A stretch of 64,000 bases of DNA from assembly GCA_963854835.1 (NCBI GenBank), contig OY978528.1:39551460-39615459 (forward strand), written 5' to 3'. This stretch comes from Megamerina dolium (lineage: Eukaryota > Arthropoda > Insecta > Diptera > Megamerinidae). The position numbers were made by a program, and so were the translations under genes. Shown here in pieces: positions 1 through 11,544 of the stretch (the stretch's first letter is position 1; each line of letters opens with the position of its first letter). The notes beneath the pieces were generated by a model. It did no database searches. It had not been told where the DNA came from and saw only the letters and a program-made list of their open reading frames with translations.

Positions 1-945
1 AAGAGAGAGGCTCTCTTACAAAATTGAAGTTCTAATAAAATTGAAAGAACATCACTTTTGTAGGGGAAATGATCGGAATCTTCAAATTCAAAGTACATTT
101 GGGAAATGTATTTTTGGATGAATTTATCCAATGCCCGTAAATCTGTTTATGATCTTTTGAAAAAAATGTGTAACACCACTTTTGCTGCTGCCTATAATTG
201 TCTTGCATTAACAAAATGAAATTGTATTCTCTAGGCTATATACACAAAAACTGTTGTTTGATTGCATCCATCATGCCATAACGGAATTGGCATCCCTATC
301 ACATATATACCCATACAGACTGATATCATTGCGGGCAATGCAATTCAGTGTAATGTAAGTGAAACAATAAGACGAAAAGCAAATAGATGAATAATGGCAA
401 GGAATAATAAAAGAAATAAGGTGAAGGCAAATAAGCATTCAAACATTGACACGTACGTACCTACTCACTGCCAATCATACGAATCTTACAAAATGATGTC
501 ACAACGACTAATATTTACTGTTCATTCAACTAGGCGTATAAGTAAATGAGGGATTAGCGCTTGCTGTACACTTCGTAAGCAAATAAATTCAATATTCAAT
601 ATTTGATATCTCTCGAAATGTACATCGGTAAGTGGGTCTTATATGACCTATTGAAAGAATTGATGTATAAACAGTTTGTGTTGTTCTTTGTATTGCTGGT
701 GGCATATTGATTGTATGTAGATACTCATATGAATTTGTCTCTACGCTCTTTCTCTGCCTCTGCCTATTTGGCGTTATTTTCCTTTTTTTTGTGATGGCAA
801 ATTAAAAATAATTAAGTAATTTATGTATTGGATAGTTTGTCCGTAAGAGTTTTTGGTGAAACTTACTTATAAGACTGGTGATCTAAATACGGTGTCAGAA
901 TATTTTGATAGTCAAACATGGGACTGTGAATTAAATTCTGTGTAC
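1..945. other. AT-rich DNA, no feature seen
   Basis: No coding pattern, RNA gene or repeat with recognisable boundaries was found here. The only open frame is short and AT-driven, without domain signatures. Confidence 0.5.
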
Positions 946-949
946 TGCT

Positions 950-2350
950 TGTACAAAACTTTAGTTAGAGCTTTTAGTTATACGTATTCGCAATGCAGTT
1001 AAACATACTTTTCAACGGTGTTACAATCTGGTGGACATTATTCGACACAACACTAACAAATGCCTTTTGAATAAAGTCCAACGGTTCCTATACATAATAG
1101 AAGCTATCCGTTCAACCCTTTGAGTGCATTCTGTAGCATATTATATACGAAATGTGTTCATTTTTATAGACTTCAACCGATAAGGAACACTTGAAAATCC
1201 TAAGGCAGTTCTTCATGATACTAAGTATTACCAACTATACCAACGATACTAAGTTCACGACACACATATCTTTTAAAAATGAGTGGAGCTGCATCGATGT
1301 TGCACGGATGGCTCTAACCTAGAGGAAATAAATATTTTCGGAGCCTGGTGCTCAATCATTAGCTCAAATCTTAATCTCCCCCTTTATAGCTATATTATTT
1401 AAGGCCGAAACAGAAATTTGGACTAAGTATTATATTATGCCGGTGCCGTAGCTCAGTGGTTAGTGTGTTCGCCTTCTGATCTGTAGGTCGTGGTTCAATA
1501 CCCGGCTGATGCATAACAAATTTAATATCGAAAAGATTTTTCTTTCGACCGGTACCCACCTGTCGGCAAGCAATTGGCAATTCTTCCGACAGTAACAACT
1601 TGCCATGAAAAAGCTTCTAAAAAGAACTCTGTGACAATGCTCAGAAAAAGTGATGTCACAAGTGTTCTGCCGTTCGGAACCGGCTAAAATAAGTAGGTCC
1701 ATTCCAATACTGTCCAAAATTTAAGACGCACAACAGTAATGGAAGAGAAGCTCGGCCAATGAGCCCTTTGGGGCTTTAAGTGCCACATATTTATTTTTTT
1801 TTTTATTATATTATTCAATATTTCCCAAGAGTATTTATAATTTCACTGAGAGCCTAGTTACAACAAAATACTAAATAAAGGAATCAATAAATTTAAACGT
1901 AGTCTTTCAAATATGACTGTGTCATAGTGAGATAGCTTAACGATTATATACATAACTTGGATAGGTGGACACAGTGATATACCAGGGAAGGCTGATGAGC
2001 TGATAGGATAAGCAACGCAAACATCTAACATTGAATACAGTCATATTGTTGACATTCTGCAATTTCAGCAACGACAATGTGAATAGAAAAACTTTGTCAT
2101 TTCTTAATGGACCAACTGCTTAACCACATTAATTAACATCATCGACGCGTTTGCAGTCAACACTAGTTACTGTGTACTGGGCAGATATATGACTAAAATA
2201 AGTCCGCTGGCTATTGATTTATATCGGGGTTGCTTGGACGACGTGAAGAAGGAATACTCTTACTACTCTTAAGGCCACTGTCTGGCACTTGCCGTTTTAG
2301 GCAGTCCACTTTATCAAACCCTTCTTAAACAACCTAACCGAACTTCAACA
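950..2350 (+). pseudogene. Degenerate R1-type LINE tail (RT end plus RNase H), split by a SINE
   Basis: Conceptual plus-strand translation shows scattered motifs in the order expected for the 3' half of an R1-clade LINE polyprotein. A stretch containing LNKVQRFLYII (about 1065-1100) resembles the conserved region after the reverse transcriptase. CTDGS (about 1300-1313) resembles the first RNase H catalytic block. WIGGHSDIPGKADELIG (about 1960-2010) resembles the last RNase H block. A later segment near 2270-2330 with GHCLALAVLGS resembles the C-terminal tail. Stops and frameshifts occur throughout. A SINE (1439-1804) with its own target duplication lies between the first and last RNase H blocks, so the LINE relic is older. 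Boundaries are approximate and each motif alone is weak; the ordered series is the argument. Confidence 0.5.
1439..1804 (+). mobile_element. tRNA-derived SINE, copy 1 (full length)
   Basis: The 5' head reads like a tRNA gene. An A-box-like TAGCTCAGTGGTTAG lies near 1448 and a B-box-like GGTTCAATACC near 1493, with tRNA-like spacing. A unique body of about 290 bp follows, ending in GTGCCACATATTTATT and a T-rich tail. An 11-bp direct repeat TATTATATTAT flanks it (1428-1438 and 1804-1814), which is a target site duplication. Aligned to a generic tRNA the anticodon position reads TCT, suggesting tRNA-Arg ancestry, but this is tentative. The antisense frames across this element are translations of the SINE and should not be annotated as genes. 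Five further copies occur in this window. Confidence 0.88.
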
Positions 2351-2544
2351 ATTTACACAAGAACGATAACTCTTTTTGTCCACCATCCTAAGCTGTTCAG
2401 AAACCAATAATGTTTTTTCATTATTCCTTTCTTCCATTTTTTCTTACATTCGACCCTCATATTTTGACCGAATCAAACAATTTACGAAGGCGGTCCCAGA
2501 ACTACTACTAAAGAAAACACAACAAATTTGGGAAACTTTTTCTT

Positions 2545-2950
2545 TATTCCTCAACATAATCTCCTTTTAGCTCTATACACTTTTCCCAGCGATATTCTAT
2601 AGCTTAGATACCATCTTTATAGTATGAACTGTCTAGCTCATTAAAATAGCCATCTACCGCAGATTCAACCTCTTCATTGTTTGCAAATCTTCTACCATCA
2701 AGCCATTTTTTCAAATTTGTAAATAGAAAATAATCCGAAGGAGCTAAATCTGGCGAATAAGGTGCGTGCTGATATATTACGTATTACGTTTACGACCAAT
2801 ATTTTATGGTCGTAAACGAAGGAGCAGACTCCCCCAGAGTAGAATCTAGTTCGACTTTAATATTCGTTGGACTGAGACCTTTTAAATTTATGTATTGAAT
2901 AACATAACGGTGACAAATTTTTTCTATGTTTACAAATTCACCGAGGCGTT
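2545..2950 (-). pseudogene. Internally deleted mariner transposase
   Basis: Reading the minus strand, 2940 to about 2807 encodes an N-terminal helix-turn-helix segment with GLSPTNIKVELDSTLGES, typical of mariner transposases. From about 2785 to 2552 the C-terminal part follows, with HAPYSPDLAPSDYFLF (the last catalytic Asp region), then RWEKCIELKGDYVEE and a stop, which is the usual mariner C-terminus. The roughly 170 residues between, including the first two catalytic Asp residues, are missing, so the protein cannot be active. There is an in-frame stop after YYKDGI. The deletion junction carries a 12-bp palindrome. Terminal inverted repeats were not identified with confidence. Confidence 0.85.
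2787..2818. repeat. Palindrome at the mariner deletion junction
   Basis: The arms CGTTTACGACCA (2787-2798) and TGGTCGTAAACG (2807-2818) are exact reverse complements separated by 8 bases. The right arm is native transposase coding sequence (TTIKYW region). The left arm appears to be an inverted copy of it, sitting exactly where the transposase middle is lost. Confidence 0.8.
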
Positions 2951-3094
2951 AACTTTCGATGGCTCCAAAAAAAATACTACACAACGTGGCGCCTGGAAAC
3001 TTAAAACATATGTTCTATAAAGTTGCAACTTTTCTCCAAAGTAATTTTTTTCAAACTACTGCCGCCATCACAATGTCACAATGCCAATGAAAGT

Positions 3095-6000
3095 TATAAA
3101 AGCCTGATTACATTATAAAATGATCACATATATGGCTGGCAATGGAGTATCAAAACATTCAAAAAATGCCTTACCTTCAGCAGGAAAATGAGCCAAAAAG
3201 CTTCCGTTCTCAACTGGCCAGAACTAAAACTCTTTTGTTCAGCGATCACGGGGTAATATTGAGAGCCGATTGGTAAATATTATGTACATATACTGGATAC
3301 AGTAAAATGCAAATGCAAACATTTCCAGAATGAGTAAAATTTAAAATTTTATGAGATATAACTCTCCGTTAACGAACCCACTAGCCAAAACTGGCTTATG
3401 ATCAGATGCATAATGTCTTTACATTTTCTGTCGTGTCTAATATTTGCCAATTGGCCATCAAACGCTTAAAAATTTTGATAAAAACTCGTTCTGCGTCTGT
3501 TTAGGATGATCTAAAAACAAATTTTTACTGGTGCCCAAATGCTTTCAAGGGTGGTTTTCAATTGGGGGGTAGACATTTGAAACTTTTCTCATCAGCTCAT
3601 CAGCTCATCAGCTCATCAGCTCACCCGAGAACACTTCACTGGGCCACTTGACCTTACATAGAATGGGACTATGTAGACTGTGATAGTATGAATTAGAAGA
3701 AGTAGAAGACTATAAGGATGTACCATTTTTTGCAATTTTGAAGTTTTACTTTTAATGACAGAGCAAGAAATTAACTTATAAAATAACATAATTACCTACG
3801 ATTGTTGTGGGGTGCCTTTATGCTACAACGAAATTACTAACTTTATTAAAAATAAAAGACACTTGAGATGCCAGATTTTATATGACTTTTGACATTTAAT
3901 TTCTTTTGGAAATGTAAGTTTGTATGGATGTATGCATCTTGAGGCGGGTAACATTTGTAATCAACTTGGTTAATCGAAAAACATAAAGTTTGGAGATTTT
4001 CAAACATTTCTTTTCAAGGAAGCATGAAGAAACGTCTGATTTGAACCAACCTTGTTAAAATTTTCTCCATATAATTTAAGTACAATTAGAAAAGGGTATT
4101 CAAATCATTATAGTGTTGAATGCAAATGACACTAAATATTTTTATGGTATGTTTGTGTGTCTGAGTGTGAAGTATATGTGCATTTAATAGAATCTTGTTA
4201 ATGTCCTTTCACTATTTTTACTATAACTCTGTATGCATCTAAGTATATAAATAGTAGTAGCAATAGTAGAGCGATACATCTGCTCTCTGTGATACCTACT
4301 CAATTTAATAATAGCACACACATTTATGTATTAACAAAGTGACCTGAAATTGAAATCTCAAATACGAGTTAATATGGGAAGGAAGTTATTTGTTCCTGTC
4401 TCGATGAGGTATTGCATTTATTATACATGGGTACCTACATATAAGTACTTACTCTTATACACTTGTATGTAGCATTGCACGTATATTCATTGGCTTTAAC
4501 TACTTGGTGTTATTGATGCGAGTATAACCGTCCTGCTTCATTTGATGTGATGATGAAAATGGAGTGAATGCTTGAATGAACGAATCTTCAAATTAAGTAT
4601 CTCCTTAACGTAAAAATAATCCTGATTGTTCTTGGTTGGTTGGTTCGTTGTCTCTATATAAGAGTACATAGTGATTTGTTTGTTGTTTTATATGGTTCTC
4701 ACTTTACACTTGCTCTTTTTTTATCTCTTAAAATTTTTGTATTTTCCATTTTTGTATACTCTTATACATAGATGTATGTGTTTATATGGTACTTCGTTAC
4801 GTTACATTACAAAGTTATTATATTTTCATGTCCTCCTGCTCATCTTGATCTACCCACATACACTTTTCACTAACCAGGCTACATATACTTCATCCATCAT
4901 TGAAGTACATATTCCCATTTTCCATTTAATTATTAAACTTTTTGGTGTACTTGTTACATATACAATCACACTCATACATATACAATATATTTATCCATAA
5001 CGTACTATACTCATGCTCTCTTGAATGGTTTGCACATCGAAAGGTATAAAAAAAAAATAAATGGTGGAAATTGCGGTTTGCAACAGTTGCAGCAGGTGAA
5101 AATAACCCAAAATGGAATAACAACATAAAAAACAACAACAAACGCAAATACTTGTATAATAAATTGAAAACATGGAAAATTAAATGAATCGAACGACCAA
5201 GTGAACGAATAAACGAAACCCAAGGAAGAAATTATCTGAATAAGCAACAATTTGGTTTGTTGCCACTTGTATTCATTTGAAGCAAGCAAATAAATAAGTA
5301 GGTATGCAATAACTACTCATACATATAATAACAACAAGAGCAATTCAAAAGCGACCACAAATGAAAATTTAAATTGTCCGCTTTTCTTCACAGCGAGAGA
5401 GAGGCAATAGTAAAATATAAATTGCCATCAATTAACACTCTACCTTTCTTTATACTGATTAATACTGTGAAAGCGGGTGTGTGCTTGCGAGGACTCACTT
5501 GGGCTACACAGGGCCCATTTTGATAGTTGTAAGATCGTAAATATTGTGAAAATTTGGTTTGCATTCAAGAAAAAATATTTTCCATGTCACATAAAAAAAA
5601 AAAACAAAAACAAATAAACATATAAACTACTTGTTCGTATATATGTCGAATATTATTGGTTATACTATAAATGATGCTTGGTCTGTCATAGTGAATAAAC
5701 TTTTTTACATTTAATCACTATTAGGAAAATTTATAAAATAATAAATTTAAATTAGGTTTTTCTGCTTACGTCAATAATTCCAATTGGAATAATGTGAATA
5801 ACGTGATTAATACGTAAAAGCAATCACTACTATCTTATATTCATCCATTTACAATGAGTAATGAAATTTGGACACATCCAAAGACTAGTCATTCTAGTGA
5901 TTTAATGGATTGTGTTTTGATGGATGATCTTCAAAAGGTCCCTTTACGAATGTCATTCATATATTGATGCTTGGCAATCAAAAATGATCAAATCTGGTCA

Positions 6001-6468
6001 ATTGGGTGGATGCTCAAAAAATTTTTTCTGTACTATTTTTAATTTGGTCATTGCATTGATATCCTGGTGAGCTGGTAACTTTAATTATCTTGATAAATGA
6101 TGACTTCCTTCTTTTGCCATACTACTCTATTCTTACTATATTGCTTTGCAGGCAATTAAGCAAGTTAAGTTTTTTGGATCCCAATAACAATGATGTTATA
6201 ACTTTCTAAACATTTTTGGCGATGTGTGTTGTTGAAGAAATGAACAACTTAGCTTAGTACTGTCGCAAACTGGGATCACAGTGGTAAAGTGCGATGGTGG
6301 TATTCGAAAGTCATTTAAGTTTTTAGTTTAACAATAGCGACACTTTTATCGCAAACAGCTCCGATATTTGCCATAATTTCGATGTTAAAAAAATATCATT
6401 CTCTTTTAGTTAAGATGCCCATATCCCTAGCAATTTAACCCTTACCAGTTGAATAAATTTGATTGATA
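3095..6468. other. Intergenic AT-rich DNA
   Basis: No supported gene. It contains an exact 8-bp tandem repeat (3591-3622). A minus-strand stretch around 5850-6400 hints at a decayed transposase but was too weak to call. Confidence 0.4.
3591..3622. repeat. 8-bp tandem repeat ATCAGCTC x4
   Basis: Four perfect consecutive units of ATCAGCTC. Confidence 0.95.
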
Positions 6469-6473
6469 GATTG
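6469..6473. repeat. Target site duplication (GATTG), left
   Basis: GATTG directly abuts the outer edge of the left LTR and is repeated at 12009-12013 beyond the right LTR. A 5-bp duplication fits LTR-retrotransposon integration. Confidence 0.92.
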
Positions 6474-6918
6474 TGTTTCAGCGTAGAGCGAGTGAATGCC
6501 GGTGGGCTTGCTGCGATGTGGTACACTTGCCTGAATGTTGGGTTGGGGGTATGGCTGCATCTATTGATGTAGTCGTGGTAGTTGTTAATATTAAGAACAC
6601 TGATATGTCACTTTCTTTTTATTGTTCAACATGCATGTTGTTTAACACTTTATTAGAGTTATTTAAAGTTAAGTATATATAAATCTAAACGGGAGGGGAA
6701 AATTCGCGCACTGCTTTAGTACGGAGTTGATCAACAACAATAGCAAAGTAAAAAAAACAGAAAGTGAATAGCTAAAGTAAAAGAAAAGAGAGTATGGGAG
6801 TGAGAGAAAGATAGAATGAGAACGAAAAATAGCGGGAGGAAAGAGACTTACACTAGGGTTGCTAACCCATGCAAACTTTTTACGGGCAGTGCGCGACACA
6901 TGTCTTCTGGCGTAGACA
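6474..6918 (-). repeat. 3' LTR of the BEL/Pao element
   Basis: 445 bp, matching 11564-12008 at all but one position by eye. In element orientation it starts TGTCTACG and ends GAAACA. AATAAA-type motifs (complement of TTTATT near 6650 and 6620) could serve as polyadenylation signals, and a TATATATA run lies near 6672-6680. Confidence 0.93.
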
Positions 6919-6931
6919 TTCCGCCCCCCTT
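6919..6931 (-). promoter_or_regulatory. Polypurine tract
   Basis: On the minus strand the bases just before the 3' LTR read AAGGGGGGCGGAA, a purine run with a single C. This is where the plus-strand primer of an LTR retrotransposon sits. Confidence 0.75.
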
Positions 6932-7795
6932 GCAGGAATACTGCAAAAGAGACGGAAACTCCACCCGAGACGAGGGGTTTGAGGGGGAAAAAATTAAAAG
7001 GAGAAGTTAATAAGAAATCAAAATACAATATTTCATATAACTTATACTAATCTTAAATGTAATTAAAATTATCTCTAAATATTCCTATGCGTATATGTTC
7101 GATGATACACCATCAGGAAAATCGGGAAATTGAAGTGGAAGGTTGACGTTCATACGAGTGAAAAGAGCCCTTTAGGAGGGATGACGCATGTTGATTGTTG
7201 AGGATGTTGATTGCAGATCTCGAAGCGAACGTTGATCGATGACAAATTGCAGCGCGGAACGGATGTTGATTGAAGAATGTGTTGATTGATGAGTACTGAT
7301 GTGTGCTGTTGATTGATGACTGGATCGGGGTTGGATCACACCATCTCAGGTGAATAGATTCTCAGGGATGGTCGTAGACCAGATCAAAGGGTTTGAGAAG
7401 TCAACGTAGTTGACAAACCTAGAGCTCCTAGAGCGCTTACAGCATTAATTTTTCCATATTGTCGGGATTGCCAGAATATGTACCGCTCGTGACATTTTTT
7501 AAACTCGGATAGAATCTGCGTGTCTTGGGTTCATGATGACTCAGCTCATGAATATGTAGCAAATTATGTGAAAATAACACATGGGATTATTCATACGCAT
7601 ATACACTATGCCAGTGCATAGTTCCATTGAAGCTTTGTAGAAGTTCGGGAATTAAATCGGGCAGTTACAGTGAACTGAGCCATGTGAGAGAGGGATGCGT
7701 ATGACGGTCAGTATCGTGTAATCTGACAAAACGTTGCTACATAATACGGGTGTGGCATCAGAGGCTTATATGTTGCTCAAGCCACAATCTTCAAA
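6932..7795 (-). other. Non-coding segment between gag and 3' LTR
   Basis: In a complete BEL/Pao element pol would occupy this side of gag. Here about 860 bp carries no supported frame. Around 7187-7320 there are repeated GTTGATTG-like units on the plus strand, spaced irregularly, suggesting a simple-repeat expansion. Confidence 0.6.
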
Positions 7796-10021
7796 TCACC
7801 TTTTACGTGACAACAATTTTGGGGGGCCAGTATTAGGCGGGATCGAATGCATTGCCATTCGAGTACAAGTCCTCTCGTTGATTGAACGAGCCTTTTGTGG
7901 GGAGTGATACGTAGAACTCGATAATCCGTTGGATATTGCTGTATGGGAAGTATTACGGGTAGGAAATACATTTGACGGGAGATGTCGTCTTCTTGGATGT
8001 GATCTGTAAGACCGATCCTTTGCATCTGACGGGAGCATTGTATAACGGTGAACTTTCCGCTTTGCTCTCGGGTCATGCCGTGCTCTGTGAAGCAGGGAAT
8101 GATGTTGCTTCCCACAAAGCCGGCATGAAAACTCACTTTGGCATTTTACAAGGGTATGCGATGTTGCCAAACAGTTGTTGCAAATTCCATACTGATGCAC
8201 ACAGAGTATTCTCTCTTCAACCGTAAATTTGGAGAACTCTTTACAGTGTCGCAGGGGGTGCTTGCCTCTACATAGCGGGCAGCAGGTCTTCGTGACAGTA
8301 CTATGCAACGAACTAACATCTTTAGTTGTTGTGAGGGATTTTTCTGGACATTTGGTGTGCATTCTATCATTCGATCGTGTCGGGTGCTTATCGCATCTAG
8401 TACGAGGAGATGAACGCGGGAGTTTGTCGAAATGGATTCTGCTGTGGAACGATGAAACCTTTTTATGGGAGGTCGATTTCATTTGTGGGAGGATTGCCGT
8501 GATGGGTACTGTATCCAAAGCTGCATTGTGTTTTTCCTTCGCAACAACTCGCAGCTGAGAAGTGCAAGTACGCTGACAAGGACGTTCAGCTGATGTTTCA
8601 GTGGGAGTTGACTCGGGAGTTGCATCGCAACGAGTGCTGGAAACATTCTCTAGCCTATGAAGTAAAGAATGATGCGTTTTCGCACAAAACGAACACGTGA
8701 ATATGCTTTTGCAATTGCTACGGTCGTGAGAATTAGCAAAGCAATTGCTACACAGTTTCTGCTTTTTTACAACATTGTACCGTTCTTCTATGCTTAATTT
8801 AAGGAAATCCGGGCAATGGCGAAGAGGGTGTGTTTTCCTACACAGTGGACAACCACGAGTTACAATTTTGTTGGGGTATTTACTGATTTTTCTGGGAGTC
8901 GTTGTAGGACTGTTCGATCGTCTGGGAGGGTCGAGCCGACCGGGTTGCCGATTCGATGGTTTGCTAAATTGACGATTCTGTGGCTGGCTGGGTTGCCGGG
9001 AACCACTTCGAATGTCTGAGACCGCTTCCAAAGTCTGATATCGCTCAGTTAAAAAGGTGTCGAAGTCACTCCACTTTGGGATTTCGCGCTTATTCTTCAA
9101 AGACTGTTCCCAAAGACACAGAGTTGTATCGGGAATCTTTGTGGAACACAAGTATACGATAATTGCATCCCAATGAGAGGCATCAATATTTAACAGCTTC
9201 AAGTTTGTGATGCTGTCATGTATAGTGCGTTGCAGTCGCTTTAAGTTGGGGCCGGTTTCTTGAGTTACCGGCTGGAGAGTGAAAAGGGATTTCAACTGTA
9301 AGTTGACCAGAATTCTCTTATTTTCATACCTCTCCTCTAGATTATGCCAAGCTAGTGCGAAGCCATCATTAGTCAAGGGAGTAGACTGAATGATGCTATG
9401 TGCTTCACCTCGGGTTTTTTGTAGCAAGTGGTATAATTTTTCCACTGGCGACAGACGGGGATTATTACGGTATAATGCCGTAAACAAGTCACGAAAACTT
9501 GGCCACGATATATAATCGCCTGAAAAACGTAGGGTGTCGCATGGTGGCAGCTGAATAGCGGGAAATAAATGTTCATTATTTATTTTCTCAACGGGTGGAT
9601 TCGGAATTGCCGGAGAAGTCGAAACTGCGGGGGATGCCACCTCGGAACTTAGCTCGTGAAGCACAGCCGGAAATGAAGGATGACGGGGTATATTTTCAGC
9701 GGGAGAAGAGGAAACTGCGGAGGGTAACACTTCGGAGCTCAACTCGTGAAGATTAGCGTTGATTGTAGAGAGGCACCGGACATAAGAGGTTAAGCACTCC
9801 GTATATGCATCTTTAATTTGATTAACGTCAACATCTTCAGCTACTTCCTCTGTCATGAGAGAGTAATATGCCGTTTTGCAATCACTCCATAGGGATAGGA
9901 ATTGCTTTTTCTGTGCCTCCAAGCTAATTTTGTTATGAGCTTCTGGGTTGATGGCATGAAAATTGCTATCAAAATCAATAATATCTTCCACGGCAGCTCT
10001 GAAGAGATCGTAAGTTGCCAT
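7796..10021 (-). CDS. BEL/Pao Gag protein with duplicated zinc-knuckle module
   Basis: Uninterrupted 741-codon frame starting MATYDLFRAA. Residues about 155-335 (LPPCDTLRFSGDYISWPSF through DTFLTERYQTLEAV) match the Gag domain seen in Pao-type polyproteins (DUF1759). A Pro/Arg/Ser-rich linker follows. A Cys/His cluster at about 391-455 (CPLCRKTHPLRHC, CSNCFANSHDRSNC, CSFCAKTHHSLLH) has a second, clearly paralogous copy at about 580-646 (CPLCRGKHPLRHC, CNNCLATSHTLVKC, CRLCGKQHHSLLH). The module was therefore duplicated inside the protein. A shorter duplication repeats LHELSSEV at about 91 and 121. The last 90 residues are basic and unrecognised. Expected role: particle assembly and RNA packaging in the cytoplasm. 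No aspartic protease motif is visible. The first ATG gives a plausible N-terminus. Confidence 0.9.
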   Translation of the reverse strand: MATYDLFRAAVEDIIDFDSNFHAINPEAHNKISLEAQKKQFLSLWSDCKTAYYSLMTEEVAEDVDVNQIKDAYTECLTSYVRCLSTINANLHELSSEVLPSAVSSSPAENIPRHPSFPAVLHELSSEVASPAVSTSPAIPNPPVEKINNEHLFPAIQLPPCDTLRFSGDYISWPSFRDLFTALYRNNPRLSPVEKLYHLLQKTRGEAHSIIQSTPLTNDGFALAWHNLEERYENKRILVNLQLKSLFTLQPVTQETGPNLKRLQRTIHDSITNLKLLNIDASHWDAIIVYLCSTKIPDTTLCLWEQSLKNKREIPKWSDFDTFLTERYQTLEAVSDIRSGSRQPSQPQNRQFSKPSNRQPGRLDPPRRSNSPTTTPRKISKYPNKIVTRGCPLCRKTHPLRHCPDFLKLSIEERYNVVKKQKLCSNCFANSHDRSNCKSIFTCSFCAKTHHSLLHRLENVSSTRCDATPESTPTETSAERPCQRTCTSQLRVVAKEKHNAALDTVPITAILPQMKSTSHKKVSSFHSRIHFDKLPRSSPRTRCDKHPTRSNDRMHTKCPEKSLTTTKDVSSLHSTVTKTCCPLCRGKHPLRHCKEFSKFTVEERILCVHQYGICNNCLATSHTLVKCQSEFSCRLCGKQHHSLLHRARHDPRAKRKVHRYTMLPSDAKDRSYRSHPRRRHLPSNVFPTRNTSHTAISNGLSSSTYHSPQKARSINERTCTRMAMHSIPPNTGPPKLLSRKR

Positions 10022-11544
10022 CCTTTTAGCAATTGTAGAATTCCAGATGTAATACGGGATAAAGGTTGAAAACGAGAGAGCGAATTGCTTGCGAATGTCG
10101 AGTTATGTTGCCTGTTCGAACGATTTATCAAAAAAATGGGTTGCCAAAATGTGACTGGCAAGAGATTAGTCCGAAAGACTTAGTCTTCCTCAGTGAAGTT
10201 AAGTGGAACCAGTGGGCAAACTTATGGGAGTACGATAATATTATATAAAAATACACGTAGGTATATATATATATATATAGGAAAATAACCGCGGGACGGA
10301 ATAACAGTTTGGGAACCACTGTATTGTACGTTCCGGAACTTGTACTATATTATCTCTCACCAAGAATTAATTTGTATTATATTTGATCGCACTGTAGCAA
10401 CTTGGGGTTGAGAGTCACTATTTTTCTCCCTGGGTGTTTTTCAATAGAAAAGATAGTGTACAATTGTTATTGCAGTTACATTTCCTTTATAAAAAACACC
10501 AGTCAATGCAATTATATTTTGTTGCTATCATATGTATATGCAAAACAAAAATTGGGAGATAGAAATTTAGCAACAATATGCACTACCGCTATATTTGTGA
10601 TCAAACGCAGGTATATTTATCGAGACAAATCAATGCGTTTTATTGTTGCCTATATATGACCAAATACTTTTATTGCTTACTTTTGGGTGTGCTTGTTGTT
10701 GATGGTTTAGGGATATGCATTAACCACGGTAGGTAGTTGAAATTTAACAACAACAAGTAATCGCATGTGCGTTTGTATAATAAGGCGGTTGTTTTTGCAA
10801 ATGCACAAGGCAAAGGTATTGGGAAAAAAATGCAATATGTATGAAATTGTTATTGCACTACCAAATATTTTTTGAATATTTTAATGTTGCTGCCGATATC
10901 AGTTTTCGTGAGGGAAAAAACAACTTCTATTGGGAAAGTGTAATTGTATTACTTATGCTTTGTTCTTCCTTTTACAAAGCAAAAGAATATTGTTGTTATT
11001 ATTGTCAATAATGTTTTTCGTAGAGGGGAATATGCGGGGAGATACGACTGATATGATACCACTTATTTGTTATGAGAGAGATGCTTTGATGATATATTCT
11101 TTCTCTCTTCTCTTATCAATATGTACTTATGTAAATGGTATGTGCAATATGTGGGATATGATTTCGGGTATTGTTTTTGCACATATGCCAATTAACAACA
11201 CTTCGAATAATGAGAAGAAGAACATAAGCGGGAAATAAAAACAAAATAGATCAACCAAAAGTGCGTTTTGCCGTCGGCAAAACAATATCTATGGTATCAC
11301 AATATATATGTTGTAATTTCTTAATTCTTGCAACTGTATGGGATACAGAATACAATATTTAACTCAGCGAGAGATTCGCTGTAAGTTAAAGGGGAATTAA
11401 GCGGGATTTATTTTCAAGTGTACGTACGACGTACTCATCAATAATGTATCGGGATATGACGGGATATATGTATGTGGGTACATAAAACGCACGGAATGTA
11501 CGTACCTGGGGTGGCAAGATTTGCTTACCAATCGTTGCGAGCCG
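10022..11544 (-). other. Long 5' leader of the BEL/Pao element
   Basis: About 1.5 kb between the primer binding site and the gag start, AT-rich, without a supported frame. Its length is unusual and it may hold packaging or translation signals. Confidence 0.5.

Noticed and set aside
1441..1515. True tRNA gene
   Set aside because: The A and B boxes look tRNA-like, but the acceptor stem is not complementary, the sequence continues into a repeated SINE body and copies are flanked by target duplications.
1395..1717. Antisense frames of 67 and 85 codons (also at 31049-31371 and 41078-41311)
   Set aside because: They recur only where the SINE occurs and cross its tRNA-like head. They are translations of a non-coding repeat.
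5850..6400. Minus-strand relic with motifs such as VVHFFNNTHRQKCLES, possibly from a hAT-like transposase
   Set aside because: Many stops, no catalytic motif and no ends were found. Similarity is only an impression and could be chance.
7777..8136. A pol or protease frame following gag by frameshift
   Set aside because: The overlapping 119-codon frame has no DTG/DSG-type protease or reverse transcriptase motif.
8229..9162. Plus-strand frames opposite gag (for example 8229-8558)
   Set aside because: They mirror the minus-strand gag frame and have no independent domain.
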